DNA from: JAXLVB01 sp046329195
GTDB taxonomy: Bacteria > Bacteroidota > Bacteroidia > Cytophagales > Spirosomataceae
Length of the DNA: 64,000 nt
Assembly: GCA_046329195.1 (NCBI GenBank)
Contig: JAXLVB010000001.1
Coordinates: 2,790,001-2,854,000, forward strand
Direction: 5' to 3'
Shown: positions 1 to 7,621 of the stretch, one piece after another
How positions within the stretch are numbered: the first letter of the stretch is position 1
Layout: every line of letters begins with the position of its first letter
The notes under the pieces: model-generated
The model's database searches: none
What the model was told of the DNA's origin: nothing
What the model saw: only the letters and a program-made list of their open reading frames with translations
Position numbers and translations under genes: made by a program

Positions 1-377
1 CTTTATATTCAACCCATAATGCAGCGTCAAGGGTGTCGTCTTTGTTTATAGAATTGTTAGAAAGGCAGTTTCCGATTGAGTCACCTCAACGGAAAATGAA
101 CCTTCGAACAGCCAAAGACTACGCTGACCGCCTAGCGGTACATGTAAATCATTTGAACAAAGTACTAAAGGAGAATACAGGCAAAACTACCACCGAAATC
201 ATCGGAAGTAGGGTGACGCAGGAAGCTAAGATTTTACTCAAACAAACCGACTGGAGCGTTTCGGAAATAGCCTATTCGTTGGGGTTTGAAGAAGTGGCTC
301 ATTTTTCTAACTTTTTCAAACGCCAAACTGCCTGTTCACCTATTCAATTCAGAAATCCTGCGCTTGTGCGTGATTGA
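1..377 (+). CDS. AraC-family transcriptional regulator, C-terminal part (gene enters from left edge)
   Basis: The frame is open to the window edge (first full codon at base 3), so the N-terminus lies outside; a GTG at 33 is an internal codon, not the start. The visible part holds the two helix-turn-helix units of an AraC/XylS DNA-binding domain: the first around 'DYADRLAVHVNHLNKVLKE' and the second around 'SVSEIAYSLGFEEVAHFSNF', followed by the usual FKRQT..SPIQFR ending. An SDR gene starts 94 bases downstream on the same strand, a common pairing of an AraC regulator with its target. The effector cannot be judged because the sensing domain is missing. Confidence 0.9.
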   Translation, partial: LYSTHNAASRVSSLFIELLERQFPIESPQRKMNLRTAKDYADRLAVHVNHLNKVLKENTGKTTTEIIGSRVTQEAKILLKQTDWSVSEIAYSLGFEEVAHFSNFFKRQTACSPIQFRNPALVRD

Positions 378-471
378 ATGTTTGAATTTTGCAAATGATG
401 CTTTTGTTTTTGCAAACATTAAACGAGTATTATGGACCAATTTTGCATCATTAACTTTAACAATCATTAAG

Positions 472-1227
472 ATGAGCAAAATTGCATTAGTAACAGGCGG
501 TAGCCGTGGATTAGGAAAAGACGAGGCACTTCAATTGGCACAGAAAGGCTTTGATGTGATTATTACTTATCAACGCAACCAAACCGAAGCCAATAAGGTA
601 GTGGACGAAATTCAACGCATGGGACAAAAATCTGCTGCGCTGCCTTTGGACATTTCGACAACTCAGCATTTTGATGCTTTTGTAACAACACTACAAACCT
701 TATTGGCCTCGGTATTCAATACCGAAAAGATAGATGTGCTGATAAATAACGCTGGCACTGCCAACTATTCAGCATACGCCGAAACCACAGAAGATGCCTT
801 TGACAACATGGTGAATATTCATTTGAAAGCACCGTATTTTCTGACTCAAAAGCTGCTACCGATTCTCAACGATGGTGGCTCTATCTTGAACACTTCGTCA
901 GGTTTGGCTCGGTTTTCTTATCCGGGTTCGTCGGCGTATGGCATTATGAAAGCTGGGATTGAAGCCTTAACTCGTTATCAAGCAATGGAATTGGGCCAGC
1001 GAAAAATTCGAGTGAATGTGATTGCCCCAGGAGCCATTGCTACTGATTTTGGTGGAGGTAACGTACGTGACAACAAAGTACTTAACGAGGCCATCGCTTC
1101 AAGAACTGCACTGGGGCGTGTGGGATTGGCAGATGATATTGGAAGTGTAGCCGCCTTTTTATGTAGCGACGATGCAAAGTGGATAAATGGACAGCGAATC
1201 GAAGTATCGGGCGGGATCCATCTATAG
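472..1227 (+). CDS. SDR-family NAD(P)-dependent oxidoreductase
   Basis: A 251-residue classical short-chain dehydrogenase. The cofactor loop TGGSRGLG lies near residues 8-15, the NNAG motif follows at about residue 90, and the catalytic YxxxK is seen as YGIMK after the Ser-rich strand (NTSSG). The C-terminal IAPGAIATDF and GQRIEVSGG segments are typical of the FabG-like subgroup. The frame extends upstream to 286, but the ATG at 472 puts the Rossmann strand at the N-terminus as usual. It probably depends on the AraC-type regulator just upstream. The substrate is unknown. A strong hairpin follows the stop. Confidence 0.9.
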   Translation: MSKIALVTGGSRGLGKDEALQLAQKGFDVIITYQRNQTEANKVVDEIQRMGQKSAALPLDISTTQHFDAFVTTLQTLLASVFNTEKIDVLINNAGTANYSAYAETTEDAFDNMVNIHLKAPYFLTQKLLPILNDGGSILNTSSGLARFSYPGSSAYGIMKAGIEALTRYQAMELGQRKIRVNVIAPGAIATDFGGGNVRDNKVLNEAIASRTALGRVGLADDIGSVAAFLCSDDAKWINGQRIEVSGGIHL

Positions 1228-1303
1228 GCAAAAGTTAATGAAAATCGCTACTCTTATTTACGTTGAGTTACTTTAATACTTATAAAAAGACTGGTATGTA
1301 GTA

Positions 1304-1342
1304 AAGAAGCCCCTTTACGGAATGGCCGTAAAGGGGCTTCTT
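1304..1342. terminator. Bidirectional hairpin terminator between convergent genes
   Basis: A perfect 17-bp stem (left arm 1304-1320, right arm 1326-1342; core AAGCCCCTTTACGG) with a 5-base loop lies between the stop of the SDR gene and the stop of the HxlR gene. The position between two converging genes fits a shared terminator. Confidence 0.75.
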
Positions 1343-1404
1343 CTGAAAATAGCCTTATCAAAATAACGGGTTACCTTACAGAATGATATTCGGAATATTG
1401 GTGG

Positions 1405-1746
1405 TTACTTGTCGCTCATAATCAACGCTCTATGTTGTAAACCCCAATAATGCAGTTCAGTCATCACTTTGTCGAGTGTGAGGCCATGCTGGGTAATGGA
1501 ATATTCCACGGTGGGTGGAAAAGTGTCATGTACTTCTCGCCTGATTAATTGATTAGCTTCTAATAGCTTTAACTCTTTTGACAATGTCTTGTCAGTAATG
1601 CCGCTGACTTCTTTGGCAATTTGCTTGAATCGCTTTGGCCCTGGCGACAGTGCGAATAAAATGAGCAATTTCCAACGACCTTCTAACGCTTCAAGGGCGT
1701 CTTTGATAGATAGAGCCGATTTAGGACAACCTCCTTGAGTAAGCAT
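1405..1746 (-). CDS. HxlR-family transcriptional regulator
   Basis: Winged-helix regulator of the HxlR type, 113 residues from the ATG at 1746. The N-terminal CPKSALSIKDALEALEGRWK is the expected Cys-containing entry, followed by the recognition helix region (GITDKTLSKELKLLE) and the wing (VEYSITQHG). The frame stays open to a TTG at 1791, but that codon lies inside a perfect palindrome that looks like an operator, so ATG 1746 is preferred. It is divergent from a DoxX-like membrane protein at 1862, its likely target. The Cys near the N-terminus may sense electrophiles or oxidants, as in related HxlR proteins; this is inference. Confidence 0.85.
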   Translation of the reverse strand: MLTQGGCPKSALSIKDALEALEGRWKLLILFALSPGPKRFKQIAKEVSGITDKTLSKELKLLEANQLIRREVHDTFPPTVEYSITQHGLTLDKVMTELHYWGLQHRALIMSDK

Positions 1747-1771
1747 ACACTGAATGGTTACGATACTATCG

Positions 1772-1807
1772 TTTTGGATAGCGCTATCCAAAATGATAGT
1801 GCTATCA
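1772..1807. promoter_or_regulatory. Operator-like palindromes in the HxlR/DoxX divergent region
   Basis: A perfect 22-bp palindrome spans 1772-1793 (half-site TTTTGGATAGC) and is followed at once by a second inverted repeat, TGATAG-TG-CTATCA, at 1794-1807; a further GGATAG half-site sits at 1811-1816. A near-consensus -7 box TACCTTTA lies at 1828-1835 facing the DoxX-like gene. The repeated half-site (T)GGATAG/TGATAG suggests cooperative binding by the adjacent HxlR regulator. Confidence 0.6.
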
Positions 1808-1861
1808 TCTGGATAGTAAAGTTAAAATACCTTTACGCCATTCAAAAATAAAATCCTTGAA

Positions 1862-2257
1862 ATGGAAGAAAAAACACCACGTTTATCCAACGCCATACTT
1901 ATTGCGCTTTGGATTGTACAAGTAGCACTTTCGGTAAGTTTGTTTTGGGCTGCTATTAAGAAATTGTTTCAACCAATCGAGGAATTGGAACTACAATGGC
2001 CATGGGTTGCCCAAGTGCCTGAAACCTTGGTAAAAGGTACTGGAATGGTAGATTTACTGGCTGGGATGGGTATTCTTTTGCCACAACTTTTAAAAATCAA
2101 ACCCTGGCTTACCGTTGCTACTGCTTGGGGTCTTCTTGCTGTTATGTTTTGCGCTTCGGTGTTTCACATTGGGCGAGGCGAAGCAGCTCTCCTTGGGCCC
2201 AACGTCATTTTTGCCGCATTGGCTGTTTTTGTGATTTGGGGTCGACGAGTTAGCTAA
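1862..2257 (+). CDS. DoxX-like small integral membrane protein
   Basis: A 131-residue protein with four hydrophobic segments (about residues 10-30, 56-75, 83-102 and 108-127) and the DoxX-type pattern of a lysine-rich loop after the first helix (AAIKKLFQP) and a glycine-rich second helix (GTGMVDLLAGMGILLP). DoxX-like proteins are inner-membrane proteins of poorly known function, often induced by redox or electrophile stress and placed beside HxlR regulators, as here. It is probably controlled by the divergent HxlR regulator through the palindromes at 1772-1807. Confidence 0.75.
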   Translation: MEEKTPRLSNAILIALWIVQVALSVSLFWAAIKKLFQPIEELELQWPWVAQVPETLVKGTGMVDLLAGMGILLPQLLKIKPWLTVATAWGLLAVMFCASVFHIGRGEAALLGPNVIFAALAVFVIWGRRVS

Positions 2258-2288
2258 GTGTGTAGCTATCAAGTATCGTCATTTTTGA

Positions 2289-2326
2289 AGAAGGCCGTCT
2301 CAAAAGTACTTTTGAGACGGCCTTCT
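2289..2326. terminator. 38-base perfect palindrome between convergent genes
   Basis: The two halves (left arm 2289-2307, core AAGGCCGTCTCAAAAGT) are exactly complementary with no unpaired loop. It sits between the stops of the DoxX-like gene and the nitroreductase and can end transcription both ways. Its GGCCGTCTCAAAAGT arm resembles the outer arms of the nested repeat at 35594-35769, so it may belong to a dispersed repeat family. Confidence 0.65.
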
Positions 2327-2328
2327 GA

Positions 2329-2961
2329 TTACTTAATTTCTACGACCAATTCTTCAAGAGGACGACGATACTTGGGCATGGGCAAGTTCCAGTCCACTGA
2401 TGAATCTCTGTAACCAAGTGGCAACAAAATCTGACTTTTCAAACCATCGGTGTCTAAGCCTAAAAGTTTATCTAACTCGGTATTTTTAAAACCTTCCATA
2501 GGGGTTGAATCTACGCCCATTTCGGCAGCAGCCACCATTGCCATCGAAGCCGAAATGTACGTCTGTCGAGCAAGGTGATTGGCTTGCCACGATTCGCCGA
2601 GGGGGATGTACATACTCAAAAGCAAGTTCTTATAATCATCCATTTTGTGGGCAGGCATTCCTCGTCCGACTTCTACTTTTCTGAAAGTATCGTCCAGCCG
2701 TTCTTCCGAATACTTGTCCCAACTGGCAAATACCAATAGATGAGAACATTCGGTAATCTGAGGCTGATTCATTGCAATTGGTTTGATTTTTTCGAGAAGC
2801 TGTTTGTCGCTAATTACAAAAATTTTATAAGCCTGCAAACCCGACGACGACGGGGCTAACCGTGCTGCTTCGAGGATATAATCCAGTTTTTCTTGTGAGA
2901 CAGTCTGCCCATTATATCGTTTTGCAGCATATCTCCATTGAAGAAATTCGATTGTTTTCAT
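2329..2961 (-). CDS. NfsB-like nitroreductase family protein
   Basis: An FMN-dependent NAD(P)H oxidoreductase of 210 residues. The N-terminal RYAAKRYNG and the APSSSGLQAYKIFVI segment are the phosphate- and FMN-binding signatures of the family, and PLGYRD near the C-terminus is the conserved end of the fold. Members reduce nitro compounds, quinones or flavins; the physiological substrate is unknown. The ATG at 2961 is chosen over a TTG at 3000, which lies in an operator-like palindrome. It is divergent from the HxlR regulator at 3063, a common arrangement in which the regulator represses the nitroreductase until electrophiles appear. Confidence 0.88.
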   Translation of the reverse strand: MKTIEFLQWRYAAKRYNGQTVSQEKLDYILEAARLAPSSSGLQAYKIFVISDKQLLEKIKPIAMNQPQITECSHLLVFASWDKYSEERLDDTFRKVEVGRGMPAHKMDDYKNLLLSMYIPLGESWQANHLARQTYISASMAMVAAAEMGVDSTPMEGFKNTELDKLLGLDTDGLKSQILLPLGYRDSSVDWNLPMPKYRRPLEELVVEIK

Positions 2962-2991
2962 GTTTTCTTTGATTAAAATTTCACCCAAATG

Positions 2992-3022
2992 TAGTGACAA
3001 TTAGTAACTATGTGTATTTTTG
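2992..3022. promoter_or_regulatory. Operator-like palindrome and promoter between nitroreductase and HxlR genes
   Basis: An imperfect 19-bp palindrome, TAGTGAC-AATTA-GTAACTA, lies at 2992-3010 in the 101-base divergent region, followed by a TAnnTTTG-type -7 box (TATTTTTG, 3015-3022) facing the HxlR gene. The placement suggests that the HxlR protein binds here and controls both genes. Confidence 0.5.
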
Positions 3023-3062
3023 TAACAGTGATAATTAATCAACCAACTAACTCAAAAGAAAC

Positions 3063-3422
3063 ATGGTGACAAAAGAGAAATCAAGCGAATGCCGTGGTGC
3101 TATTCGGGCCATTCACGACGTAATGGATGTGATTGGTGGGCGGTGGAAAATCTCTATTATTACCTGTCTGTGTTTCCAAAAAATGCGGTTTAGCGATTTG
3201 CTAAGGGAAGTTGAAGGGATTTCGGGCAAGGTACTAAGTCGAGAGCTAAAAGACTTGGAAATGAACCAATTGGTAAACCGAACCGTCGTTAGTACACAAC
3301 CGTTTGCTGTTGAATATTCGATTACTGACTATGGCAAAAGCCTAAAAGAAATAACCGAAGTGATGGCTCGCTGGGGTAGGGCACACCGAGCCAGAATCAT
3401 GGAACAAGAGGTAGAGGTTTAG
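3063..3422 (+). CDS. HxlR-family transcriptional regulator
   Basis: Winged-helix regulator of 119 residues. HDVMDVIGGRWKISIITCL is the canonical first helix, GISGKVLSRELKDLE the recognition region and VEYSITDYG the wing. Cysteines lie near residues 9 and 36-38, a position where HxlR proteins such as YodB carry the sensing Cys; sensing is inferred. It is about as similar in plan to the HxlR gene at 1405-1746 as family members usually are, and each sits divergent from its own small target gene. It probably controls the nitroreductase at 2329-2961. Confidence 0.88.
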   Translation: MVTKEKSSECRGAIRAIHDVMDVIGGRWKISIITCLCFQKMRFSDLLREVEGISGKVLSRELKDLEMNQLVNRTVVSTQPFAVEYSITDYGKSLKEITEVMARWGRAHRARIMEQEVEV

Positions 3423-3681
3423 CCTTGAGTTGCTTTATTGAGGAAACTGTTTTATAATCAGAAAGAGTGCTAAGAACGCCATAAAGTTCTCAACGTGATG
3501 GAGACCTTTGTGCAATTTCGTTGTGTACTTTGCGGGAAAAATAAAATCAATAGCCTTAAAAAAGACAAAAGTGTAATCAGCTCAGAATTAATTTTGGAAA
3601 GCATGTGCAACGTTTCTCTAAATTTTGTATCTTATGGTTGAAGATATCAAAAACCAATAGCTGACAAACGCATCTGAAACC

Positions 3682-4098
3682 GTGACCGAGATTTTTGACA
3701 ACATCAGAAAACTGTACCGATTTCCTTCTCCTCACCCGAGTTGGGGAGTTATATTGAGTTTTTTTCAGAATCTGACCTCGTTGTAACTGATCAAAAAGCG
3801 GGTGATAATCCTTTTTCTATCAAATTGTTTCCGAGTTATACGCCCACCTTTTGGATCAGCTTAGGGACAGATTACACCCTCCGAACGGCCACAGAAGCCA
3901 AAGGAGTAGGCGATTCCAAACGTGTTTTGGTGCTGCGTAACAATACTCTCGAAAGGGTCAATTCGCCGAAAGACCATATCTTTACAATTAAGTTTAAACC
4001 GTGTGGATTTGAGGTGATTTTTGGCGTTCCGCAGAGCCAAATTGGGAATGAGTTCCATGATGCAGCCGAACTACTAGGGGCAGGGACAAACAAGCCGA
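3682..4098 (+). pseudogene. AraC-type regulator (DUF6597-like N-terminal domain), frameshifted and truncated
   Basis: From 3682 the frame reads VTEIFDNIRKLYRFPSPHP and then meets a stop. In another frame, from about 3735, the text continues as ELGSYIEFFSESDLVV and runs to a stop near 4098, ending with FKPCGFEVIFGVPQSQIGNEF. Together this is the sensor half of an AraC-family regulator broken by a frameshift around 3730-3740. The HTH domain is missing: after LLGA the sequence runs into a hydrolase fragment. No function is expected. The upstream stretch 3423-3681 holds no gene that I can recognise. Confidence 0.65.
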
Positions 4099-4099
4099 G

Positions 4100-4435
4100 T
4101 TGATACTTTGGTGGAAAGGCGTTGAATTTAACTCGCCCACACCCGCTATGTGCGACTGTTGGCAGATAAAACCCGTCCCCAACGTACAAAAACCGTCAGC
4201 GTTGTCAACTATTCCTGCGTTGATAGCCACAGGTGAGTTAGACCCCTATTGTCCTGTTTATTATAGTCCGTTGATGGTTCATACTATGCCCAATGCACAG
4301 TCGCTTGTCTTCAAAAATCAAGGCCATGTACCCAATCTGATCGTGGATGGCTTTGAATTACCCTTATATTTTTTGGCCAATCCTTACAAGAAAATCATTC
4401 CGACCACACCGAATATTATAGTGGATGGGCATTAG
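4100..4435 (+). pseudogene. Alpha/beta-hydrolase C-terminal fragment
   Basis: From about 4139 the frame encodes WQIKPVPNVQKP, then IPALIATGELDPYCPVYYS and NQGHVPNLIVDG. This is the C-terminal lid/core end of a TAP-like alpha/beta hydrolase, with the catalytic Asp (ELDPYCP) and His (QGH) but with no nucleophile elbow or N-terminal half. The fragment follows an AraC remnant with no gene boundary between them, so a deletion has probably joined two former genes. An ATG at 4148 could start translation of about 95 residues, but a catalytically complete enzyme is not possible. Confidence 0.65.
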
Positions 4436-4471
4436 CAACCTCAATCAGTAACCAAACAAACTCTTTTTCTG

Positions 4472-4819
4472 ATGATTATCTCCGTAGTTCCTAAACTGCC
4501 TTTTATTGACAAACAAAAGACGTTGGATTTTTATCTCAACCAACTCGGCTTTACTCTTATTTCAGACTACGGAGATTACTTTATCATCAAAGCTGACGCC
4601 GCCGAACTACATTTTTTTTCGCATCCTAAGCTAATTCCGTCTCAGTCACATTTTATGGTTTATATGCGAATAGGTGCTGAAATTGAGGTTTTTTATCAAC
4701 GCCTCCTCGCCCAAAACTGCTCTATATTGGCTGAACTTGAAGCTAAGCCTTGGCGGCAAATCGAATTTGCCTTGACCGATCCCAATAGTACCTTACTAAC
4801 ATTTGGGCAGGCCTATTAA
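4472..4819 (+). CDS. VOC-superfamily (glyoxalase/bleomycin-resistance-like) protein
   Basis: A 115-residue single-domain protein. VVPKLPFIDKQKTLDFYLNQLGF is the standard opening of the vicinal oxygen chelate fold, and ELHFF, HFMVYMRI and FALTDPNSTLLTFGQ are its later strands. Homologues bind and sequester bleomycin-like drugs or act as small metal-dependent enzymes; the short form with this layout is usually called a bleomycin resistance family protein. The substrate cannot be read from sequence. It lies just upstream of an MFS exporter on the same strand. Confidence 0.8.
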   Translation: MIISVVPKLPFIDKQKTLDFYLNQLGFTLISDYGDYFIIKADAAELHFFSHPKLIPSQSHFMVYMRIGAEIEVFYQRLLAQNCSILAELEAKPWRQIEFALTDPNSTLLTFGQAY

Positions 4820-4854
4820 CACAAATTCCCTCTGAAAATGTCGGATTCACACCG

Positions 4855-4884
4855 TTTGAAGATGTGAATATTGCAATACTTTTG
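4855..4884 (+). promoter_or_regulatory. Bacteroidota-type promoter upstream of MFS gene
   Basis: A TTTG -33 element (4855-4858) and a TACTTTTG -7 element (4877-4884) are separated by 18 bases, matching the Bacteroidota consensus TTTG/TAnnTTTG. The next ATG in frame with the transporter is at 4907, which supports that start over a TTG at 4871 that would lie inside the promoter. Confidence 0.55.
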
Positions 4885-4906
4885 CAAAACATTTACAACC
4901 TTCGGC

Positions 4907-6103
4907 ATGGCAAACAACCACACAGTATCAAAAGAGTTTATTGTTTTTACTTCTTGTTCCATGATACTAACGGCGTTGGGTATAGACATCATGCTTCCTG
5001 CTTTTGCAGAGCTACGGCACCATTTTTCGATGGTAAATGACTCTACTCAAACCGCCAAACTGGTTTCCTATTTTTTTATGGGGCAAATCACCCAAATCGG
5101 GTTTGGTTATTTGACCGACAAAATGGGCCGCTTGCCAATCTTACGAATCGGGGTGATTCTATACATCACGAGTGGTTTTGCAACGGTGTATGCTCCCAGC
5201 TTAGAATGGATGTTTGTTTTTCGGTTTATATCAGGTATGGGAGCTGCTGCGGTATTGATGACTTCCATCGCATCGGTACGTGACCGTTACGCAGGCGATG
5301 CAATGGCCCGAATTATGTCGTTGGTACTTACGATATTTCTGTTTACACCCGTTGTTGCTCCTACTTTAGGAGCGTTGGTTTTGAAATTTTATTCATGGAA
5401 GTGGGTGTTTTTGATTCCACCTTCTTTTGCTATTCTGGTGTTTGTGTGGTCGTTTCGTATCCAAGAATCCCATCCAAAAGAAGCAAGAATGCACGTCAAA
5501 ATAGAAGATTTATGGCCGAAACTCAAGGCTATTTTAACAGACTTCCATTTTTTGAGATACGCAACTATTGCAACCCTGCTCTTTTCTATTCTGAGTAGTT
5601 ATGTTTCGAGTTCCGAGCGAATTGTGGGAGAAATCTACCAAAGCCCTGCTTGGTTTCCAGTCATTTTTGGTGCAATCGGCTTGTTAATGGCTGTATTTTC
5701 ACTGGGTAATTCGTTTTTTACTAAAAAATTTGGTGCCAAAAAGACCCTTTGGTATATCCTTTTACTGTATTTTGGGGTATCGGTATTACTCTTTTCGAGT
5801 ACAATTTTGTGGGGAAATCCGCCCCCTATCCTTTGCTTTTTTGTACTGATTGCCATGCTAATGGCACTCACTACCGCTGGCGACCCTAATAGTAGTGCCA
5901 TTGCGCTGGAGTTTTTAGGCGACAACGCTGGCTTGGCGGCTTCGGTGTATGGCACCATCTTTTTCTTCATTGGTTCTGGGATTGGGGCAGCTATCAGTAG
6001 TCAACTAACGGGAGGAGTTTATCCGTTGATTATCAGTGCTTTATTTTTGAGTTTAGGGGCTGTTCTTTTGGCTTGGGGCGACAGAGCGTCTGTCACAAGG
6101 TAA
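4907..6103 (+). CDS. MFS transporter, Bcr/CflA-like drug exporter
   Basis: A 398-residue membrane protein with 12 predicted hydrophobic segments. LGIDIMLPAFAEL in helix 1 and GQITQIGFGYLTDKMGRLPILRIG (the MFS motif A after helix 2) mark the drug:H+ antiporter group; GMGAAAVLMTSIASVRDRYAG matches helix 4 of Bcr/CflA proteins. It probably exports drugs or metabolites with proton antiport, but the substrate is not known. It has its own promoter just upstream. Nothing recognisable lies in the 110 bases after its stop. Confidence 0.85.
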   Translation: MANNHTVSKEFIVFTSCSMILTALGIDIMLPAFAELRHHFSMVNDSTQTAKLVSYFFMGQITQIGFGYLTDKMGRLPILRIGVILYITSGFATVYAPSLEWMFVFRFISGMGAAAVLMTSIASVRDRYAGDAMARIMSLVLTIFLFTPVVAPTLGALVLKFYSWKWVFLIPPSFAILVFVWSFRIQESHPKEARMHVKIEDLWPKLKAILTDFHFLRYATIATLLFSILSSYVSSSERIVGEIYQSPAWFPVIFGAIGLLMAVFSLGNSFFTKKFGAKKTLWYILLLYFGVSVLLFSSTILWGNPPPILCFFVLIAMLMALTTAGDPNSSAIALEFLGDNAGLAASVYGTIFFFIGSGIGAAISSQLTGGVYPLIISALFLSLGAVLLAWGDRASVTR

Positions 6104-6213
6104 ACTAACTCTTACTACTATTACCTTTTGTTGTTCCAACAATGCCCTACCAACACCGTTTTACAAACTGCCTCCTAGGCTCAAAGTAGCATTACAGAAC
6201 AGCCCACACAGCA

Positions 6214-7497
6214 TTAAAAATCTATTTTATGGTCTTTTCCTTGGAGCCACGTGTTTCGTATGGCTGCTGGACCATTAAACCGATACTGAACACCTACTAT
6301 TTCGCTGGCTTTATTACGGATCTGGGCTGTATAAATGAGTTGGTTATTGATGTAAAATTGGGTCTTTCCGTCTTTACAAACTACTTTTAGTTTTGTCCAT
6401 TCTAATGGATTGCAACCAAAACCACTCAAATCTTCTTGTTGACTGGACGCATAATATCCGTAAGCTGACAAATAAATATCACCGATACATTTTTTTCGCA
6501 CGATCGGGATAATCATAATGTCGTTTTTAGATTGTAAAAGGACTTCTATTCGCTGGCAAGTATTAGTACCTTGATTATCAGTGTTTTTTAGCTCGGTTTC
6601 AAAGATAAAATTGTCGGTCATGATGCCTCGGCTGTCTTTTTGGTTGAAAAACCGTATGGCGGGCAACGTGGGGCTTAACGGCACATTGTAGGTGCGGAGG
6701 AGTTCTTTATTAATTTCAACCGAGGCCGTTTGGATGATTTCAGAAGGTTTAAAGTACAAAGGCACCTTACCCCACTCGGCGTTTATTAGTCCTACCCAGC
6801 CATCTGTTTTTATATGAATGTCATGTTCCTTGATAATGTGCTGGCCAATTATCAGTTTGGCTCTAAAATATCCTGGATAATAATAAATCGCAGAATGATG
6901 TTTGTCGTGTTTGCTCACCCATACTTTTCGGCGAATATCCCAAGTTTGGCTAATAAAAACGGAGTCAGGGTCATTCGCCTTGGAAGCATCAAAATCAAAA
7001 ACTACGGAGTTAGGTAATCCCTGGGTAAGCATCGTTTTAGACGAAAACTCAAAATCGGCTGGATTGTAATGAGGGCGTTTTGAGAGGATAAAAAAACTAA
7101 AACCTCCAATGCAAATAACGCCAAGGGCAATTAAGACCCAAAAACGGCGATGAAAGCGAATACGTTGAGGATTGGGGAGATCGACTCCTCCGGTCGGTAT
7201 TGTTGAAAGGGTCTTATCTTCAGGGTTTTTGAGGATAAATTCACGCCAATCGGCATAGCATACAAATTGGGCCAGCGCATTTAAAGTCGTGAGCGAAGGC
7301 TCACTTTGATAGGTAACTTTTCCAAAAATTCGCTTCAAGGTCGAAACACTCAGTGTAACCCCTGTTTTTTCAGCAATTTGCTCGCTCAATTTTTCAAAGT
7401 CATACTTGCTCCAAACCACATGCTCGCCCCACTGAAGCCGAGACTCGATTTGGGTTTTGAGTTGCGAAAGATGATAATGTAATGCAGAATCAATCAT
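6214..7497 (-). CDS. Membrane-anchored protein with N-terminal HTH-like region and LamG-like C-terminus
   Basis: A 427-residue protein of no named family known to me. Residues 1-95 are soluble and helical (SEQIAEKTGVTLSVSTLKRIFGK resembles a DNA-binding helix-turn-helix). A single transmembrane segment follows around residues 120-141, then an external beta-rich region with a concanavalin-like pattern (FKIDGWVGL.., FIFETELKN, WTKLKVVCKDGKTQFYINNQ). The layout is that of a one-component membrane regulator with a cytoplasmic DNA-binding head and a periplasmic sensor, comparable in plan to ToxR/CadC but unrelated in sequence. It is divergent from a secreted LamG-like protein; the shared 124-base region contains three 11-bp repeats. 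The regulatory role is inferred. Confidence 0.6.
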   Translation of the reverse strand: MIDSALHYHLSQLKTQIESRLQWGEHVVWSKYDFEKLSEQIAEKTGVTLSVSTLKRIFGKVTYQSEPSLTTLNALAQFVCYADWREFILKNPEDKTLSTIPTGGVDLPNPQRIRFHRRFWVLIALGVICIGGFSFFILSKRPHYNPADFEFSSKTMLTQGLPNSVVFDFDASKANDPDSVFISQTWDIRRKVWVSKHDKHHSAIYYYPGYFRAKLIIGQHIIKEHDIHIKTDGWVGLINAEWGKVPLYFKPSEIIQTASVEINKELLRTYNVPLSPTLPAIRFFNQKDSRGIMTDNFIFETELKNTDNQGTNTCQRIEVLLQSKNDIMIIPIVRKKCIGDIYLSAYGYYASSQQEDLSGFGCNPLEWTKLKVVCKDGKTQFYINNQLIYTAQIRNKASEIVGVQYRFNGPAAIRNTWLQGKDHKIDF

Positions 7498-7507
7498 GGC
7501 GATAGGA

Positions 7508-7515
7508 CAAAGATA
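7508..7515 (-). promoter_or_regulatory. -7 promoter box of the 6214-7497 gene
   Basis: Read on the minus strand this is TATCTTTG, an exact TAnnTTTG box, 11 bases upstream of the start codon. No clear TTG -33 element is seen at the expected distance. The three repeats at 7537-7569 begin where the -33 region should be. Confidence 0.45.
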
Positions 7516-7536
7516 AGGTGTGTTGGCCGAGAAACG

Positions 7537-7569
7537 AACTTGAACTTAACTTGAATCGAATTTGAACTT
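7537..7569 (+). repeat. Three tandem 11-bp repeats in a divergent promoter region
   Basis: The copies begin at 7537, 7548 and 7559: AACTTGAACTT, AACTTGAATCG, AATTTGAACTT. The 11-bp period places each copy on about the same face of the helix. They lie between the HTH-like membrane protein and the secreted protein, as expected for binding sites of a regulator of both. Confidence 0.6.
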
Positions 7570-7621
7570 CAAAAAAACGACGACTCTCCACATTTTTGCT
7601 GAAAATCAAACGGCAAAAACC

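Noticed and set aside
286..471. Upstream extension of the SDR frame to 286
   Set aside because: It overlaps the AraC gene, has no SDR-like residues, and the ATG at 472 directly precedes the cofactor strand.
1747..1791. TTG start of the HxlR gene at 1791
   Set aside because: The codon lies inside a perfect palindrome that fits an operator, while ATG 1746 retains the full HxlR domain.
3741..4103. Stand-alone 120-residue gene
   Set aside because: Its N-terminal part continues a frame broken just upstream and its C-terminus ends at an artificial stop; it reads as a decayed AraC sensor domain.
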